Source of the DNA: CBDBEU01 sp965204565
GTDB taxonomy: Bacteria; Pseudomonadota; Alphaproteobacteria; Rhizobiales; TMED25
Direction: 5' to 3'
NCBI GenBank assembly: GCA_965204565.1
Contig: CBDBEU010000003.1
Span: 310,001 to 374,000 of the forward strand
DNA length: 64,000 nucleotides
Below, in pieces: positions 39,899 through 49,248 of this stretch (within the stretch, counting starts at the first letter, position 1; each line of letters opens with the position of its first letter). The position numbers were made by a program, and so were the translations under genes. Under the pieces are notes generated by a model, which was given only the letters and a program-made list of their open reading frames with translations, did no database searches and was not told where the DNA came from.

Positions 39899-40528
39899 CT
39901 ATTGGCTGGCCCAGATAATACGCGCGATCCACTCGATCTCGGCGGTATCGAAACGCCAATTTTCGTGCGCGACGTTGAGAGGGATCAACTCAACCGATTG
40001 TGCTGTGCGCCGTCCGAGAACCTTGGCCATCACCTCGCCGGTGCGGGTCTTGGCGACGACGCGGTCGCCGCGGCGCGGACTTGCTTCGGGTGCGACAATA
40101 ACAACATCACCGTCGCGATAGACCGGCTCCATGCTTTCACCGGAAATCTCCAGCGCGTAGGTGTGCTCGAGACCTGGATCGGGAAATTCGATCTTCTCCC
40201 AGCCGGAGCCCAGCGGAAATCCGGCATCGTCGAAGCTCCCCGACCCGACTTGCGCAAGACCAATCAGCGGCACTTGATGAGGGGTTAAGCCGCCCGCGCC
40301 CTCGCCAAAGGGAGAGAAAAAACCGTCAATGGACTCACCGGTGGCTTCGAGTACCTTGGCGATGCTTTCAGTCGAGGGCCAGCGGACGCGGCCGTCGCTG
40401 GAGACGCGTTTGGATGGATTAAAGGCGGTGGCGTCAAGCCCGGCCTGGCGTGCCAGGCCGGAGGGCGACAGACCATGACGGGCGGCGAGCACATCAATGG
40501 CGCGCCATATATCAAGGTGGGAGAGCAT
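39899..40528 (-). CDS. HTH / S24 peptidase-type (LexA/CI-like) repressor
   Basis: This 209-residue protein has an N-terminal helix-turn-helix (about 1-60, GLSPSGLARQAGLDATAFNP) and a C-terminal S24 signal-peptidase-like domain. ISGESMEPVYRDGDVVIV holds the nucleophile Ser, and VMAKVLGRR the catalytic Lys. Such proteins self-cleave on activation (SOS or stress) and repress their own promoter. It is divergent from pyrD; a perfect palindrome at 40568-40584 lies in the shared intergenic region. This type of repressor is common in Rhizobiales, and its targets here are unknown. Confidence 0.9.
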   Translation of the reverse strand: MLSHLDIWRAIDVLAARHGLSPSGLARQAGLDATAFNPSKRVSSDGRVRWPSTESIAKVLEATGESIDGFFSPFGEGAGGLTPHQVPLIGLAQVGSGSFDDAGFPLGSGWEKIEFPDPGLEHTYALEISGESMEPVYRDGDVVIVAPEASPRRGDRVVAKTRTGEVMAKVLGRRTAQSVELIPLNVAHENWRFDTAEIEWIARIIWASQ

Positions 40529-40567
40529 GTTGGCCGCTTGAGCGCCCTCTCGTGCGAAAAGTATATA

Positions 40568-40584
40568 TTCCTATGATATAGGAA
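40568..40584. promoter_or_regulatory. palindromic operator in the repressor/pyrD intergenic region
   Basis: TTCCTAT-GAT-ATAGGAA is a perfect 7-bp inverted repeat with a 3-bp spacer, lying 40 bp upstream of the repressor start and about 57 bp before the chosen pyrD start. It is embedded in AT-rich promoter-like sequence (GTATATATTCC). The natural reading is an autoregulatory operator of the S24 repressor. Confidence 0.65.
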
Positions 40585-40640
40585 CACACGCCCATATGAA
40601 CGATAATCAAATGAACCACGGAATTAAGGCGGAGAGGGAC

Positions 40641-41732
40641 ATGGACACTTATCACTTGATTCGCCCAGCCCTGTTTTGCACCGATCCGGAGGTTGCGCAC
40701 GACCTTGCAATCAGTGCTCTCAAATTTGGGCTTCATCCACGCGATGGGACGGGTGATCGGGGGATTTTGTCCCAAAGATTGTTCGGTCTTGATTTTGCCA
40801 ATCCGATCGGCATGGCGGCTGGTTTTGACAAAAACGCCGAAGTGGCTGATCCGCTTTTGAAGATGGGCTTTGGCTCGGTCGAAGTCGGTACCGTGACGCC
40901 GCGGCCGCAGCCGGGCAATCCGAAGCCGCGCGTGTTCCGCCTGGCCGATGATCGGGCGCTGATCAATCGTCTGGGCTTCAACAGCGATGGGCATGAACGG
41001 GTAAAGGCGCGACTGGAGGCGCGCGCGCGCGCGGATATGGGCATTGGCAGCGGCATTGTCGGGATCAATGTCGGCGCCAACAAGGACAGCGCCGACCCGG
41101 CTGGAGATTATGTCCTAGGTGTGAGGGCATTCTCGTCTCTGGCGGATTATCTGACGGTCAATATCTCCTCGCCCAATACGCCGGGGCTGCGCGATCTGCA
41201 GGCAAGGGGCGCATTGAGACAACTTCTCGACCGGGTCATGGAGGAGTTGGACCGCGGCAGGCGACCGCCGCTTCTGGTCAAGATCGCACCTGATCTTGAT
41301 GATGGCGCGCTGGCGGTGATCATCGAAACGGCGATCGACAAAAATGTTAATGGTTTGATTGTGTCGAACACCACGATCGAGCGGGATGGCCTCTTGGACA
41401 AGAAACTGGCAGCCGAGACCGGGGGGCTGTCGGGAGCACCTCTGTTCGCACCGTCAACGCGCATGCTAGCGCGGGCTCATTCGCTTGCCAGAGGTGAGCT
41501 TGTGTTTGTGGGGGTTGGGGGGGTTGCAACAGGTGCTGATGCATTGCTCAAGATCAAAGCCGGCGCCAGTTTGATCCAGTTCTATACCGCCATGGTATTT
41601 GACGGACCCGGCATCGCCATGCGCATCAAGCAGGAGCTTGCGGCGCTGGTTGAAAATGAGGGCTCTAGCTCGGTTTCACAATTGGTGGGCAGCGATGCGG
41701 ATGTGTTGCGGAATTTTGGCCTAAGAAATTGA
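40641..41732 (+). CDS. pyrD: dihydroorotate dehydrogenase (quinone)
   Basis: The 363-residue class 2 DHODH oxidises dihydroorotate to orotate, passing electrons to membrane quinone, in pyrimidine synthesis. MDTYHLIRPALFCTDPEVAH is the membrane-associated N-terminal helix region. FMN/catalytic motifs include NPIGMAAGFDKNAE, FGSVEVGTVTPRPQPGNPKP, LTVNISSPNTPGLRDLQ (catalytic Ser) and VGVGGVATGADAL. Start 40641 was chosen for the GGAGAGGGAC just upstream; ATG 40596 gives 15 more residues. Its stop overlaps the tail of a MATE pseudogene on the other strand. Confidence 0.95.
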   Translation: MDTYHLIRPALFCTDPEVAHDLAISALKFGLHPRDGTGDRGILSQRLFGLDFANPIGMAAGFDKNAEVADPLLKMGFGSVEVGTVTPRPQPGNPKPRVFRLADDRALINRLGFNSDGHERVKARLEARARADMGIGSGIVGINVGANKDSADPAGDYVLGVRAFSSLADYLTVNISSPNTPGLRDLQARGALRQLLDRVMEELDRGRRPPLLVKIAPDLDDGALAVIIETAIDKNVNGLIVSNTTIERDGLLDKKLAAETGGLSGAPLFAPSTRMLARAHSLARGELVFVGVGGVATGADALLKIKAGASLIQFYTAMVFDGPGIAMRIKQELAALVENEGSSSVSQLVGSDADVLRNFGLRN

Positions 41733-42733
41733 ATTCAAATCGAAAACTCTGTTCAGATTGACAGGGCAGCGCAGGGCGAGTGTCAAGCCCCGTGCGCCCA
41801 GAAACATCAGAAGCGCAAGCCAAAGTCCGTGATTTGCCATCAGCGGCAAAGCGACCCACCAGACAATTGCGGCCACTGCGACACTTGCCAGCATCCAATT
41901 GCGCATTTCAACGCTCCATGTGGCGCCGATATAGACCCCGTCAAATTCAAAGGCGAGAGCGCCGATCAGAGGGATTGCGGCTGCCCAGGGCAGATACGGT
42001 CGCGCTGCTTCGCATACCAGCGGTGCGGTGGTGACAAAGTTGATGATCATCGGGCCGGCGGCGAATAAAACGGCGGCAGAGATGGCGCCAAGCGTGACCT
42101 CCCAAAGCACGGTAAGAGAGATCGCATGCTGGGCCATGGCGCGTGATCGCGCACCGATGGCGGTGCCGACCAATTGTTCGGCAGCAACGGCAAAGCCATC
42201 GAGGAAATAACCGGCGACCAAGAAGAAATTCAATAATACCGTATTGGCGGCGAGGATCAGATCGCCCTAGCGCGCGCCTTCAGAGGTGAAGAATGCAAAG
42301 ACGAACAGAAGTGCGGTCGAGCGGACCATGGTGTCGCGATTGAGCGAGAACAGGCGCACGAACTTGTCCGGTTCAGTATTCGGTCCACCGGCGCGAAAGC
42401 ATTGCGCCCATAGAAGATGGCAATCAAGCCAAGGCTGGCCAGTAGCCCGACAAGCTCGCCGATCACCGTTGCCCAGGCCACGCCTGCGATCGACCAGCCC
42501 AGACCCAGAACGAACCACACGGAAAGCACGATATTTGTGCCGTTCAGCAGCGTTTGCAGGATGAGGCCGATGTCGGCACGCCCGAGGCCCAAAAACCAGC
42601 CGAAAATGGCGTAATTGGCGAGTGTCAAGGGGGTGGACAGGAAGCGAATGTCGAAATAGACGCTGGTGGCGCGGTTGACTTCGGCGCTGCCGCCCATGAA
42701 GGTCAGTCCACTGGCCAATATTGGTTCTCTGAA
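41721..42733 (-). pseudogene. MATE-family efflux transporter (truncated, frameshifted, amber)
   Basis: Frame one (42718 to about 42380) reads LASGLTFMGGSAEVNRATSV and YAIFGWFLGLGRADIGLILQ, the MATE mid-region. A shift near 42380 leads to SLNRDTMVRSTALLFVFAFF, then an amber at 42267-42269 (GAR-stop-GDL; Gln expected). After it comes ILAANTVLLNFFLVAGYFLD and the last helices. The N-terminal part is lost at the IS1380 end (42734). Intact members expel drugs or cations using H+/Na+. Confidence 0.8.
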
Positions 42734-43277
42734 CCGACATTCCCCAATTAGAACGCCATTTCGATCATGCTGCCGCTGTTTGCGTACGGATCAATCCTCT
42801 TGGGCGGGCTGTGTCGTGGTTCGGACATCCGGTTCGTGAACGGGCGCGATTTATCGCTGCTGCAACGGGCTTGAACCGGAAGTCGGTCTGACCGGCACCC
42901 GTCGGGTCAGACCCGTCGAGCCGCTTTCGCCCGGGTTTGATCGCCGACACCGTCATGCAGGTACCGCTGGCCGGTAGCGGTGGCGCACGGAGCCGTTGGA
43001 TGGCCGCAAGGATGCGGTGAACAGAGCGCCGCCGATAGCCGCCTTGGCTGGTTGGAACGTGACGGCTCGGGCGTGGCGGACGACCCGCGCTCCGATCCTG
43101 ATGAGGCAGGTCCGCAGGCCGGTCGGCCATCTCCTCCGGCAGGTCGGCGCCCTGCAGGAAGACACTGGGATTGCAGGCCGATGCATGAAGCTGAAGCCGC
43201 ACCTCGTTCCACGCCATGCCCTTGCAGGAAAGACGCGTCCGATTGATCACCTTCCTTCCTTCCTCGACATGCCGTTC
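42734..43277 (-). mobile_element. IS1380-family fragment E
   Basis: It begins with the shared end CCGACATTCCCCAATTAGAA and is nearly identical to the 3' part of fragment D through the tail and the final transposase codons. It stops at CTCGACATGCCGTTCG where a pilus-type gene tail begins. Only the 3' terminus is intact. Confidence 0.82.
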
Positions 43278-43415
43278 GAAAGCGTGATTGTCGCGAGCGT
43301 GAGCTATACCTACTCCTCACCAATCGGCCACCTTGTGTTCGACGAACCGTGGGAGCTGGACGAAATCTTCTACCTGCGCCCACGGCGCACCAATCAGGTG
43401 GTCTATAACCCCTGA
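43278..43415 (+). pseudogene. TadE/TadG-like pilus-assembly C-terminal fragment
   Basis: The plus frame gives ESVIVASVSYTYSSPIGHLV, then FDEPWELDEIFYLRPR and VVYNP before TGA. The V-S-Y-T-Y and FYLRPR features are typical C-terminal strands of TadE/TadG pseudopilins. The rest of the gene is removed by the IS1380 fragment. Confidence 0.55.
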
Positions 43416-43474
43416 AGACACGCCATAGGCCGCCTTGCGCGATCAGGTGGCGCCATCTCAATCGTGCTGCCGGT

Positions 43475-43936
43475 TCAAGCCGCGTCCAATTCACCGCGAA
43501 TGACATAGCGCAGGATTTCGGTAACCTGTTCGGGCGTTTCCACCACTGCCAATGAGGCGGCATCCACTTCTTTGAGCGCATGTGTGTGGGAGGCGTCGTG
43601 CATTACAACCAACGGCTTGCTCAGAGCTGCTGCGTAGCCCGCATCAAAGGCGGCATTCCACTGGCGGTATTTCTCGCCGAAACGGACCACCACGACATCG
43701 GCTTTTTCGATCATGGTGCGGGTTCTGATGGCGTTGATCTTGGCGCCCTTGTGGTCGCGCCAGAAGGGCTTTTCTTCCTCGCCCAGAATGACGGCGCCAC
43801 AATCATCGCTGTTTTCGTGGATCGTTACCGGGCCGGCAAATGCCACCGGCAGGCCGGCCGCCTTGGTCGCCGCTTCAACCGCCTCGCGCCAATCGGTATG
43901 AATCTCGCCGGAGAGATAAACAGTCCATTCACTCAT
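43475..43936 (-). CDS. ytoQ: YtoQ family protein
   Basis: The 153-residue product starts MSEWTVYLSGEIHTDWREAV at ATG 43936, which has GAGGAA 7 bp upstream; a TTG five codons earlier was rejected. The VYLSGEIHTDWR opening is diagnostic of YtoQ. The protein belongs to the nucleoside 2-deoxyribosyltransferase-like superfamily, with central IRTRTMIEKADVVVVRFGEK and YRQWNAAFDAGYAAAL matching the substrate pocket region. Its biochemical function is not established. It is followed by, and probably co-transcribed from, the alcohol dehydrogenase upstream. Confidence 0.88.
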   Translation of the reverse strand: MSEWTVYLSGEIHTDWREAVEAATKAAGLPVAFAGPVTIHENSDDCGAVILGEEEKPFWRDHKGAKINAIRTRTMIEKADVVVVRFGEKYRQWNAAFDAGYAAALSKPLVVMHDASHTHALKEVDAASLAVVETPEQVTEILRYVIRGELDAA

Positions 43937-43987
43937 CAATCGATTCCTCAAAAATTGGTGTTGAATTGCTGCGGGGCAAAGGCCTTC

Positions 43988-45019
43988 TCAGCCGATGCTC
44001 AGTGCAACACGGCCGGTCACTTCGCCCTTTTCGACCCGCTGGTGAAGCGCTTCGGCCTCCTCCATCGGTTTGACTTCGGTGACCAGCGGCCAGACCTCAC
44101 AGCGCGCCACCAGGTCGAGCGAATCGATTACTTCCTGCTTTGTGGCATAACGGCTTCCCATCACCATCGCCTCGTTGTTGAGCAGCGTGCGCGGCGTGGC
44201 GGTCACAGCTTCGCCGGAACCACCCAGCGTGACCAGCCTCCCACCGCGCCCCAATGCCGCAAAACCCTGATTGAGCGTCTGTTTACTCGAAACGAAGTCG
44301 ATCACCACATCAACGCCGCGCCCATGTGTGAGATCGCGCAACTGATCGGTCAAATTGCCGTCAGCGGCATTGACCACTTCATTGGCACCCGCCTCGCGGC
44401 AGGTAGAGAATTTATCTGCTGCGATATCGACCGCGATCACCTTGGCATGCGCCCATTTGGCGAGCATCACCATGTGGATGCCGAGCCCACCGCCGGCGCC
44501 GATCACAGCTACCGTATCCCAGGCGGTGACATTGGCATGGCGGATCACCTTGACCGGGGTTGCGATGGCATCGCAAATTACCCCGACTTCGGCTGGATTG
44601 CCTTTCCAGTCGAGGCCGTCGGGGATCTTGATGAAATTCTCTGCCGGCAGCTTGATCAGTTCGGCATAGCCACCATCGACCTCGCGGCCGACATAACCGC
44701 CGAAATTCTCGCACAAGGTCTCGCGATTGATACGGCACCAATGGCAATGGCCGCAGGTGAGATAGAAATAGGCGGTCACCGGATCGCCGATTTTGAGGTT
44801 TGTAACCCCCCCGCCCAGCTCCTCGACGGTGCCGGTAATCTCGTGGCCGATGATGCGCGGATAATCGACCTCGATACGGCCGGCACGCACATGCTGGATG
44901 GTGAGCCCGGCACCGCAGGTGATGACACGCACCACCGCCTCGCCCGGTCCTGGCGCCGGGTCGGGGACGGTTTTGAGCTGGAAGGGTTCACCCTGTGCTT
45001 CGAGAACAAGCGCTTTCAT
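43988..45019 (-). CDS. zinc-dependent alcohol dehydrogenase (MDR family)
   Basis: This 343-residue medium-chain dehydrogenase has the catalytic zinc region with TCGAGLTIQHVRAG and IIGHEITGTV, and the structural zinc cluster CGHCHWCRINRETLC with four cysteines. The Rossmann motif is VIGAGGGLGIHMVMLAKW, followed by VIAVDIAADK, where the Asp favours NAD(H). The substrate is not evident; polyol and secondary alcohol enzymes look similar. The ytoQ-like gene follows 51 bp downstream. The gene is intact and its start MKALVLEAQGEPF is standard. Confidence 0.9.
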   Translation of the reverse strand: MKALVLEAQGEPFQLKTVPDPAPGPGEAVVRVITCGAGLTIQHVRAGRIEVDYPRIIGHEITGTVEELGGGVTNLKIGDPVTAYFYLTCGHCHWCRINRETLCENFGGYVGREVDGGYAELIKLPAENFIKIPDGLDWKGNPAEVGVICDAIATPVKVIRHANVTAWDTVAVIGAGGGLGIHMVMLAKWAHAKVIAVDIAADKFSTCREAGANEVVNAADGNLTDQLRDLTHGRGVDVVIDFVSSKQTLNQGFAALGRGGRLVTLGGSGEAVTATPRTLLNNEAMVMGSRYATKQEVIDSLDLVARCEVWPLVTEVKPMEEAEALHQRVEKGEVTGRVALSIG

Positions 45020-45074
45020 CGAGGTTTCACTCCTTGGTGTGGTGCGTGCAGCATGGCAAATTCCCGCGCACTTT

Positions 45075-45523
45075 GATCGCTCCGCCGTGGGCGATCAAGT
45101 GCCGCTGGCACAGACCACAGAATGCATTATGGTCCGCCGGTATGGGCGTTCACATGACCGATCCGTTCCTGTCTCTGTTCGGCCCGATCGAGGCGGTGGC
45201 GGTGCAGTCGGCCTGGTGGGTGCTCGATTTTCCGACCGGCGATGTGATCGCGGTGCTGTTCCGTTTTGCCAGCGGCGCCACCGGCCAGTTGACCGCGGTA
45301 ACCAAGACGCCTATTACTGCCGCCTGTCGACATGTGGCGAGGGCATGTGGGTGGAGGCGCGCGATACCAAGCATCCTCAGCATGGCGTCGAGACGCATCT
45401 TCTTTCGTGCATTGCCGGCGGCAAGCCGGAAACCCGGGTGCTGGAAGGCGGATGATTCAGTCAAGGCCAATCTTCATGAATGGGCCGATGCTGTGGAGGG
45501 GAGGTCGCAATACCGGTTCTCCA
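45075..45523 (+). pseudogene. Gfo/Idh/MocA-type oxidoreductase, internal fragment with frameshift
   Basis: The plus strand reads GMGVHMTDPFLSLFGPIEAV and VIAVLFRFASGATGQLTAVT; the frame shifts near 45315 and continues with CGEGMWVEARDTKHPQHGVE and GKPETRVLEGG. This is the C-terminal alpha/beta domain of a sugar-type dehydrogenase, including the active-site GMGVHMTD segment. The N-terminal Rossmann fold is absent and the C-terminus is cut by IS1380 fragment F. Confidence 0.72.
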
Positions 45524-45805
45524 TAGCATCGCGGGATCGCGCAAGCTCATGGCCGGCCATGTCCGTCAAGCCGAGCGCGTCATCAAGCTCGCGGCAGGCC
45601 GACCATCCGGCGTCGGTGGTGATTCCGCAACAGTGGAACTCGAGCTTCAGGCGGCGATCGAAATCGAGCCGAAGAGGCCCATCAACCGGTTCACCCGCCG
45701 GGTTTGCCATATGCCGCGCCCCAAAATGCGCTCAAGACACTGGTTCTTATGACAGAGCCAATGATCAATCACATCAAGTAATGGAGCCATATGGGAAATG
45801 CGGGA
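45524..45805 (-). mobile_element. IS1380-family fragment F (5' end)
   Basis: The minus strand starts MANPAGEPVDGPLRLDFDRR at 45710, the same N-terminus as element A, and keeps the outer end GGGAAATGCGGGA at about 45805. After GLTDMAGHELARSRDA an internal deletion joins it to later sequence. 45806-45943 is AT-rich with no gene seen. Confidence 0.82.
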
Positions 45806-46561
45806 TTACGATAAAGGTCGAAAATGATAATTAGGCTAAATTATGGTTTAGCGTTCACATAAATGTCACTGATCAGAATACACGAAACTCAAATTTTAGC
45901 AGGTCGGTAGATTCGTATCTCCGCCAAACTATAGACTTTTTGCGTGAACAAGATTAACTATTTAGAACCACTCCAGCGGCCCATCTACGTAACACGCACG
46001 CGCATGCCGTCGAAAGAAGCCTTTGTGGCAATGTGCGACACACTCTGGGAAACTCATTGGCTGACGAATAACGGATCATTCCACCGGGCGCTGGAACAAA
46101 AAGTGCGCGATTTCGTTGGCTAAGGACCATTTTTCGCTGACGGCTAACGGCACACTATCACTTCTGCTGGGACTTAAGCTTGTCGGCATTACATCCGGCT
46201 GCAAGATCATCACAACACCTTTTACTTTCCCGGCTACCACCCATGCCATCGACTGGATGGGTTGCACACCTCTCTTTGCCGATATCGATCCGGCAACAGG
46301 CAATATCGACCCGGTTTTGGTTGCCCGCCTCATCGACGATGAAACGGCGGGCGTACTAGCCACCCACGTCTATGGCACGCCGTGTGATCATAATGCGCTC
46401 AGCGCCGTCTGCGATCCGGCTGGCATACCCATCGTCTATGATGCCGCGCACTCGTTTGGCACGTCGATTGGGGGCCAGTCGGTGCTGGCGCTCGGAGCGG
46501 CCTCTGCCACTAGTTTTCACGCCTCCAAGCTGTTTTCGACCGTCGGAAGCGGCGGCGTCTT

Positions 46562-46581
46562 CACACACACACACACACACA
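46562..46581 (+). repeat. (CA)10 dinucleotide tract inside the DegT aminotransferase gene
   Basis: Ten uninterrupted CA units follow GGCGTCTT and precede GCGGACGAC. Within coding sequence they would read as alternating His-Thr. A change of units alters the frame, as in phase-variable genes. Confidence 0.9.
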
Positions 46582-46737
46582 GCGGACGACAAGCTGTTGA
46601 TCGATAGGATGAAAAAATTTCGGCATCGTCAATCAGGACGAGGTCGCACTCTCCGGCCTCAATATGAAGATGAGCGAATTCCACGCCGCCTTCGGCCTGA
46701 TCGCACTCGATACAGTTGCCGACGAGATTCACCGGCG

Positions 46738-46793
46738 CAGCGTGCTTGCGGAAATTTACATGGCGCAGCGTGCTTGCGGAAATTTACATGGCG
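46738..46793 (+). repeat. 28-bp tandem duplication
   Basis: Two perfect 28-bp units, each starting CAGCGTGCTTGCGGAAATTT and ending ACATGGCG, lie head to tail. The unit is not a multiple of three, so the duplication destroys the aminotransferase frame; removing one copy restores AEIYMAQLSSVPGIYVV. Confidence 0.9.
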
Positions 46794-47179
46794 CAGCTTT
46801 CTAGTGTTCCAGGTATCTACGTCGTAACCACGGGGCAGGGTTTTATACCCAGCTGGTCCCATTTCGCGATCAGGGTGGATGAAGCCCAAGCGGGGTTGAG
46901 CCGGGATATGTTGTTCGAGAGGTTCCGCGCACTCAACATCAACTGTCGCAAATATTTCCACCCGCTGACCTCCCGTGTTCCGGCCTATGCCTGCTTGCCG
47001 ACGGCAGCGCCGGAGCATTTGCCCGTTGCGCATCGTTTCGAGCGCGAGGCACTATGCTTGCCGATCTTATGGCGAGCTGGATACAGCTATTGTCGAGCGC
47101 ATTGCCAACGCTATTACTGCCATCATCGCATCCAACACATGAACAAAATTGTGACCCTCACTGCTCGTTTTGCGGGACA

Positions 47180-47723
47180 ATAGATGTCCGGGTTGGTTTC
47201 CTTGGCGCCCTGTACATAACCGCAGGCAAATTTGCGGATCAGCGGGACGTCCATACCGCCGACAAAGCCGATTTTTCCAGTGTTTGAAGCCATAGCCGCG
47301 AGCATGCCAACAAAGTAGGAGCCTTCCTGTTCCTTGAACACAATCGAGGTTACGTTCGGCAAATCGACAACCATGTCGATAATCGCAAACTGAATGTCCA
47401 GGAACTCCTTGGCCACCTTTTCCATCGCCGCTGACTGGCTGAAGCCGGGCGCAACAATGGGGCTCAAGCCGCGCCGGGCGAAATTACGCATCGCCTGCTC
47501 TCGCTGCTCATCGTTCTGAATTTCGAACTCACGGAACTCGGTTCCGGTATCCTGCTTGAATTTGGTGGCGCCGTCATAAACGCCTTCGTTGGACGATTTG
47601 TCGAATTTGCCGCCGAGGTCGTAGATGATTGTCGGATTGATTTCGGCGGCATGGGTGGCGGTCATGGCAAGTTGGTGCTGCCGACGTCATCAAGATTGCC
47701 AGTGCCAAGTTGCGCAGTGCCAT
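47180..47723 (-). pseudogene. BMP-family (PnrA-like) ABC substrate-binding lipoprotein, truncated
   Basis: ATG 47723 begins MALRNLALAILMTSAA, a signal peptide, and the frame then shifts to MTATHAAEINPTIIYDLGGK. FDKSSNEGVYDGATKFKQDT, APGFSQSAAMEKVAKEF and KIGFVGGMDVPLIRKFACGY are BMP/Med-family blocks for nucleoside-type binding proteins. Coding stops after GYVQGAKETNPDI, where the 3' end of the DegT relic begins. The second lobe is missing, so it cannot bind substrate. Confidence 0.82.
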
Positions 47724-47918
47724 GATCACACTCCCGATTTGCCCTGGCGGAGCATGCGTCCCGCTTAACGGATCAGAACGACATTGCCACCGATCACGGC
47801 GGCACCAAATGGGAAGCTTGATCTGTGGTGGAGTACTTGGCAAGACCCGGGGGCAGGCGCGAAAGCTGCGGCAATATTGAACCGATTGAAGGCGGGCACC
47901 ACATGATGGGACATCACC

Positions 47919-48389
47919 ATGATTGATGGTTTCAAACGACTTTTGCAGCGATTGACCGAACCCGACGAGGCGGCAAATCTGGCAGGTGACGAGTTGCAGT
48001 TCGCGACGGCGGCGCTGATGGTCCATGCGGCCGCGGTCGATGGTCATATCGGGGCAGCCGAGCGGGATGTCCTGAAAGCGATGATGGAGCGCCATTTCGC
48101 ACTGTCGCACGAGGATGCCGTGGCGCTGGTTGACGAGGCCGAGGAGCGCGAGCGCAGCGCGGTCGACATTTACTCATTTACCCGCGTCTTACAGGGAAAA
48201 CTGGAGCAAGAAGACCGTCAGCATATTGTTGAGCTGATGTGGGAGGTCGTGGCGGCCGATGGCGAGGTTCACCCCTATGAGAGCAATCTGGTTTGGCGGG
48301 CAGCCGAACTTATCGGTGTTTCAAGCCGCGACCGGGTGACACTGCGCCAGGAGGTGTTTGCCCGTCATGGCATGGACGGGAGCAGTTGA
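47919..48389 (+). CDS. TerB-family protein (tellurite-resistance-like)
   Basis: This 156-residue protein starts MIDGFKRLLQRLTEPDEAAN and is all-helical. Two acidic metal-binding-type segments are visible: AAAVDGHIGAAERDVLKAMM and VAADGEVHPYESNLVWRAAE, the two halves of the TerB repeat with conserved D-G-x(2-3)-E. Members occur widely and are linked to stress or membrane functions more often than tellurite itself. The stop abuts the GTG start of the next gene with no gap, so the two are translationally coupled. Confidence 0.88.
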   Translation: MIDGFKRLLQRLTEPDEAANLAGDELQFATAALMVHAAAVDGHIGAAERDVLKAMMERHFALSHEDAVALVDEAEERERSAVDIYSFTRVLQGKLEQEDRQHIVELMWEVVAADGEVHPYESNLVWRAAELIGVSSRDRVTLRQEVFARHGMDGSS

Positions 48390-49127
48390 GTGGACGACCG
48401 CTCCACCGCCACCGGTCATTCGCTTCAGCTGACGAAGCGCCCCGATCTAGGCAGGATATTGATCGTTTTGCATCAGGAATCCTCGACGCCTGGCCGCATC
48501 GGACTGATCTTGAAGCATCGCGGATATAGCCTCGATATCAGAAGGCCGGTACTTGGCGATGCGCTTCCCGAAACGCTCAGCGATCATCGCGCCGCGATCG
48601 TGTTTGGCGGGCCGATGAGCGTCAATGACGACAGCGAGTTCATCATCCGCGAACGCGATTGGCTGGCGGTGCCACTAGGTGAGGAAAAGCCGCTGCTCGG
48701 CATTTGTCTTGGCGCGCAGTTGCTGACCACCCATCTTGGCGGCACGGTGGGTGAACATGCCCAGGGCCTTGTTGAGATCGGCTATTTTCCGATCGAGGCG
48801 ACACCGGCCGGCGAGACGCTAATGGAGTGGCCTTCCTGCGTTCATCAATGGCACCGCGAATGGATGGTGCCGCCTGAGGGGGCTGAAATTCTGGTGGTTG
48901 GCGAGGGCGGTGAAGCGCAGGCGTTTCGCGCGGGAAAGCACGCCTTCGCGGTTCAGTTTCATGCTGAGCTGACGCTGGCGATGGTGCATCGCTGGACGGT
49001 GCGCGGCGCAGCCCGCTTTGACCTGAAGGGCGCACAGGAGCGCCACCATCATTTCGAGGGCCGGATGCGCCATGACCGCGCGGTGCGGCAATGGCTCGAC
49101 CGGTTTCTCGACATGTGGCTGGACTAA
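48390..49127 (+). CDS. class I glutamine amidotransferase
   Basis: This 245-residue protein uses GTG at 48390 directly after the TerB stop; a more internal start is possible because the first 20 residues are poorly conserved-looking. The nucleophile elbow is PLLGICLGAQLLTTHLGG (Cys). The His-Glu pair is in FAVQFHAELTLAMVHRW. It resembles GMP synthase-like free-standing GATase1 proteins, which take ammonia from glutamine or hydrolyse gamma-glutamyl compounds. Substrate unknown. The stop is 120 bp before the zinc-ribbon gene. Confidence 0.9.
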   Translation: MDDRSTATGHSLQLTKRPDLGRILIVLHQESSTPGRIGLILKHRGYSLDIRRPVLGDALPETLSDHRAAIVFGGPMSVNDDSEFIIRERDWLAVPLGEEKPLLGICLGAQLLTTHLGGTVGEHAQGLVEIGYFPIEATPAGETLMEWPSCVHQWHREWMVPPEGAEILVVGEGGEAQAFRAGKHAFAVQFHAELTLAMVHRWTVRGAARFDLKGAQERHHHFEGRMRHDRAVRQWLDRFLDMWLD

Positions 49128-49248
49128 CCGCCCGGACTCGTCAGGCGGTGGTCCGGACGGCAGTTGTGCTTGCCGCACGTTGTGTTAACTGCCATCTTCG
49201 GGGCGACGGCAAGCGCTCGCGTGCAGCCCAGACCATAGGGAGACTAAA

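Larger units (their letters stand above)
45944..47142 (+). pseudogene. DegT/DnrJ/EryC1 sugar aminotransferase, multiply frameshifted
   Basis: GTG 45944 opens VNKINYLEPLQRPIYVTRTR; the frame breaks near 46124 (2 nt lost), then TANGTLSLLLGLKLVGITSG, TTPFTFPATTHAIDWMG and YDAAHSFGTS follow. The PLP-lysine region is SFHASKLFSTVGSGG. A (CA)10 tract (46562) puts the next part out of frame, an A-run near 46610 has one extra base, and a 28-bp tandem duplication (46738) shifts it again. A last shift near 47065 precedes IVERIANAITAIIASNT and TGA 47142. Intact enzymes make amino sugars for polysaccharides. This copy is dead unless the repeat tracts revert. Confidence 0.82.
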
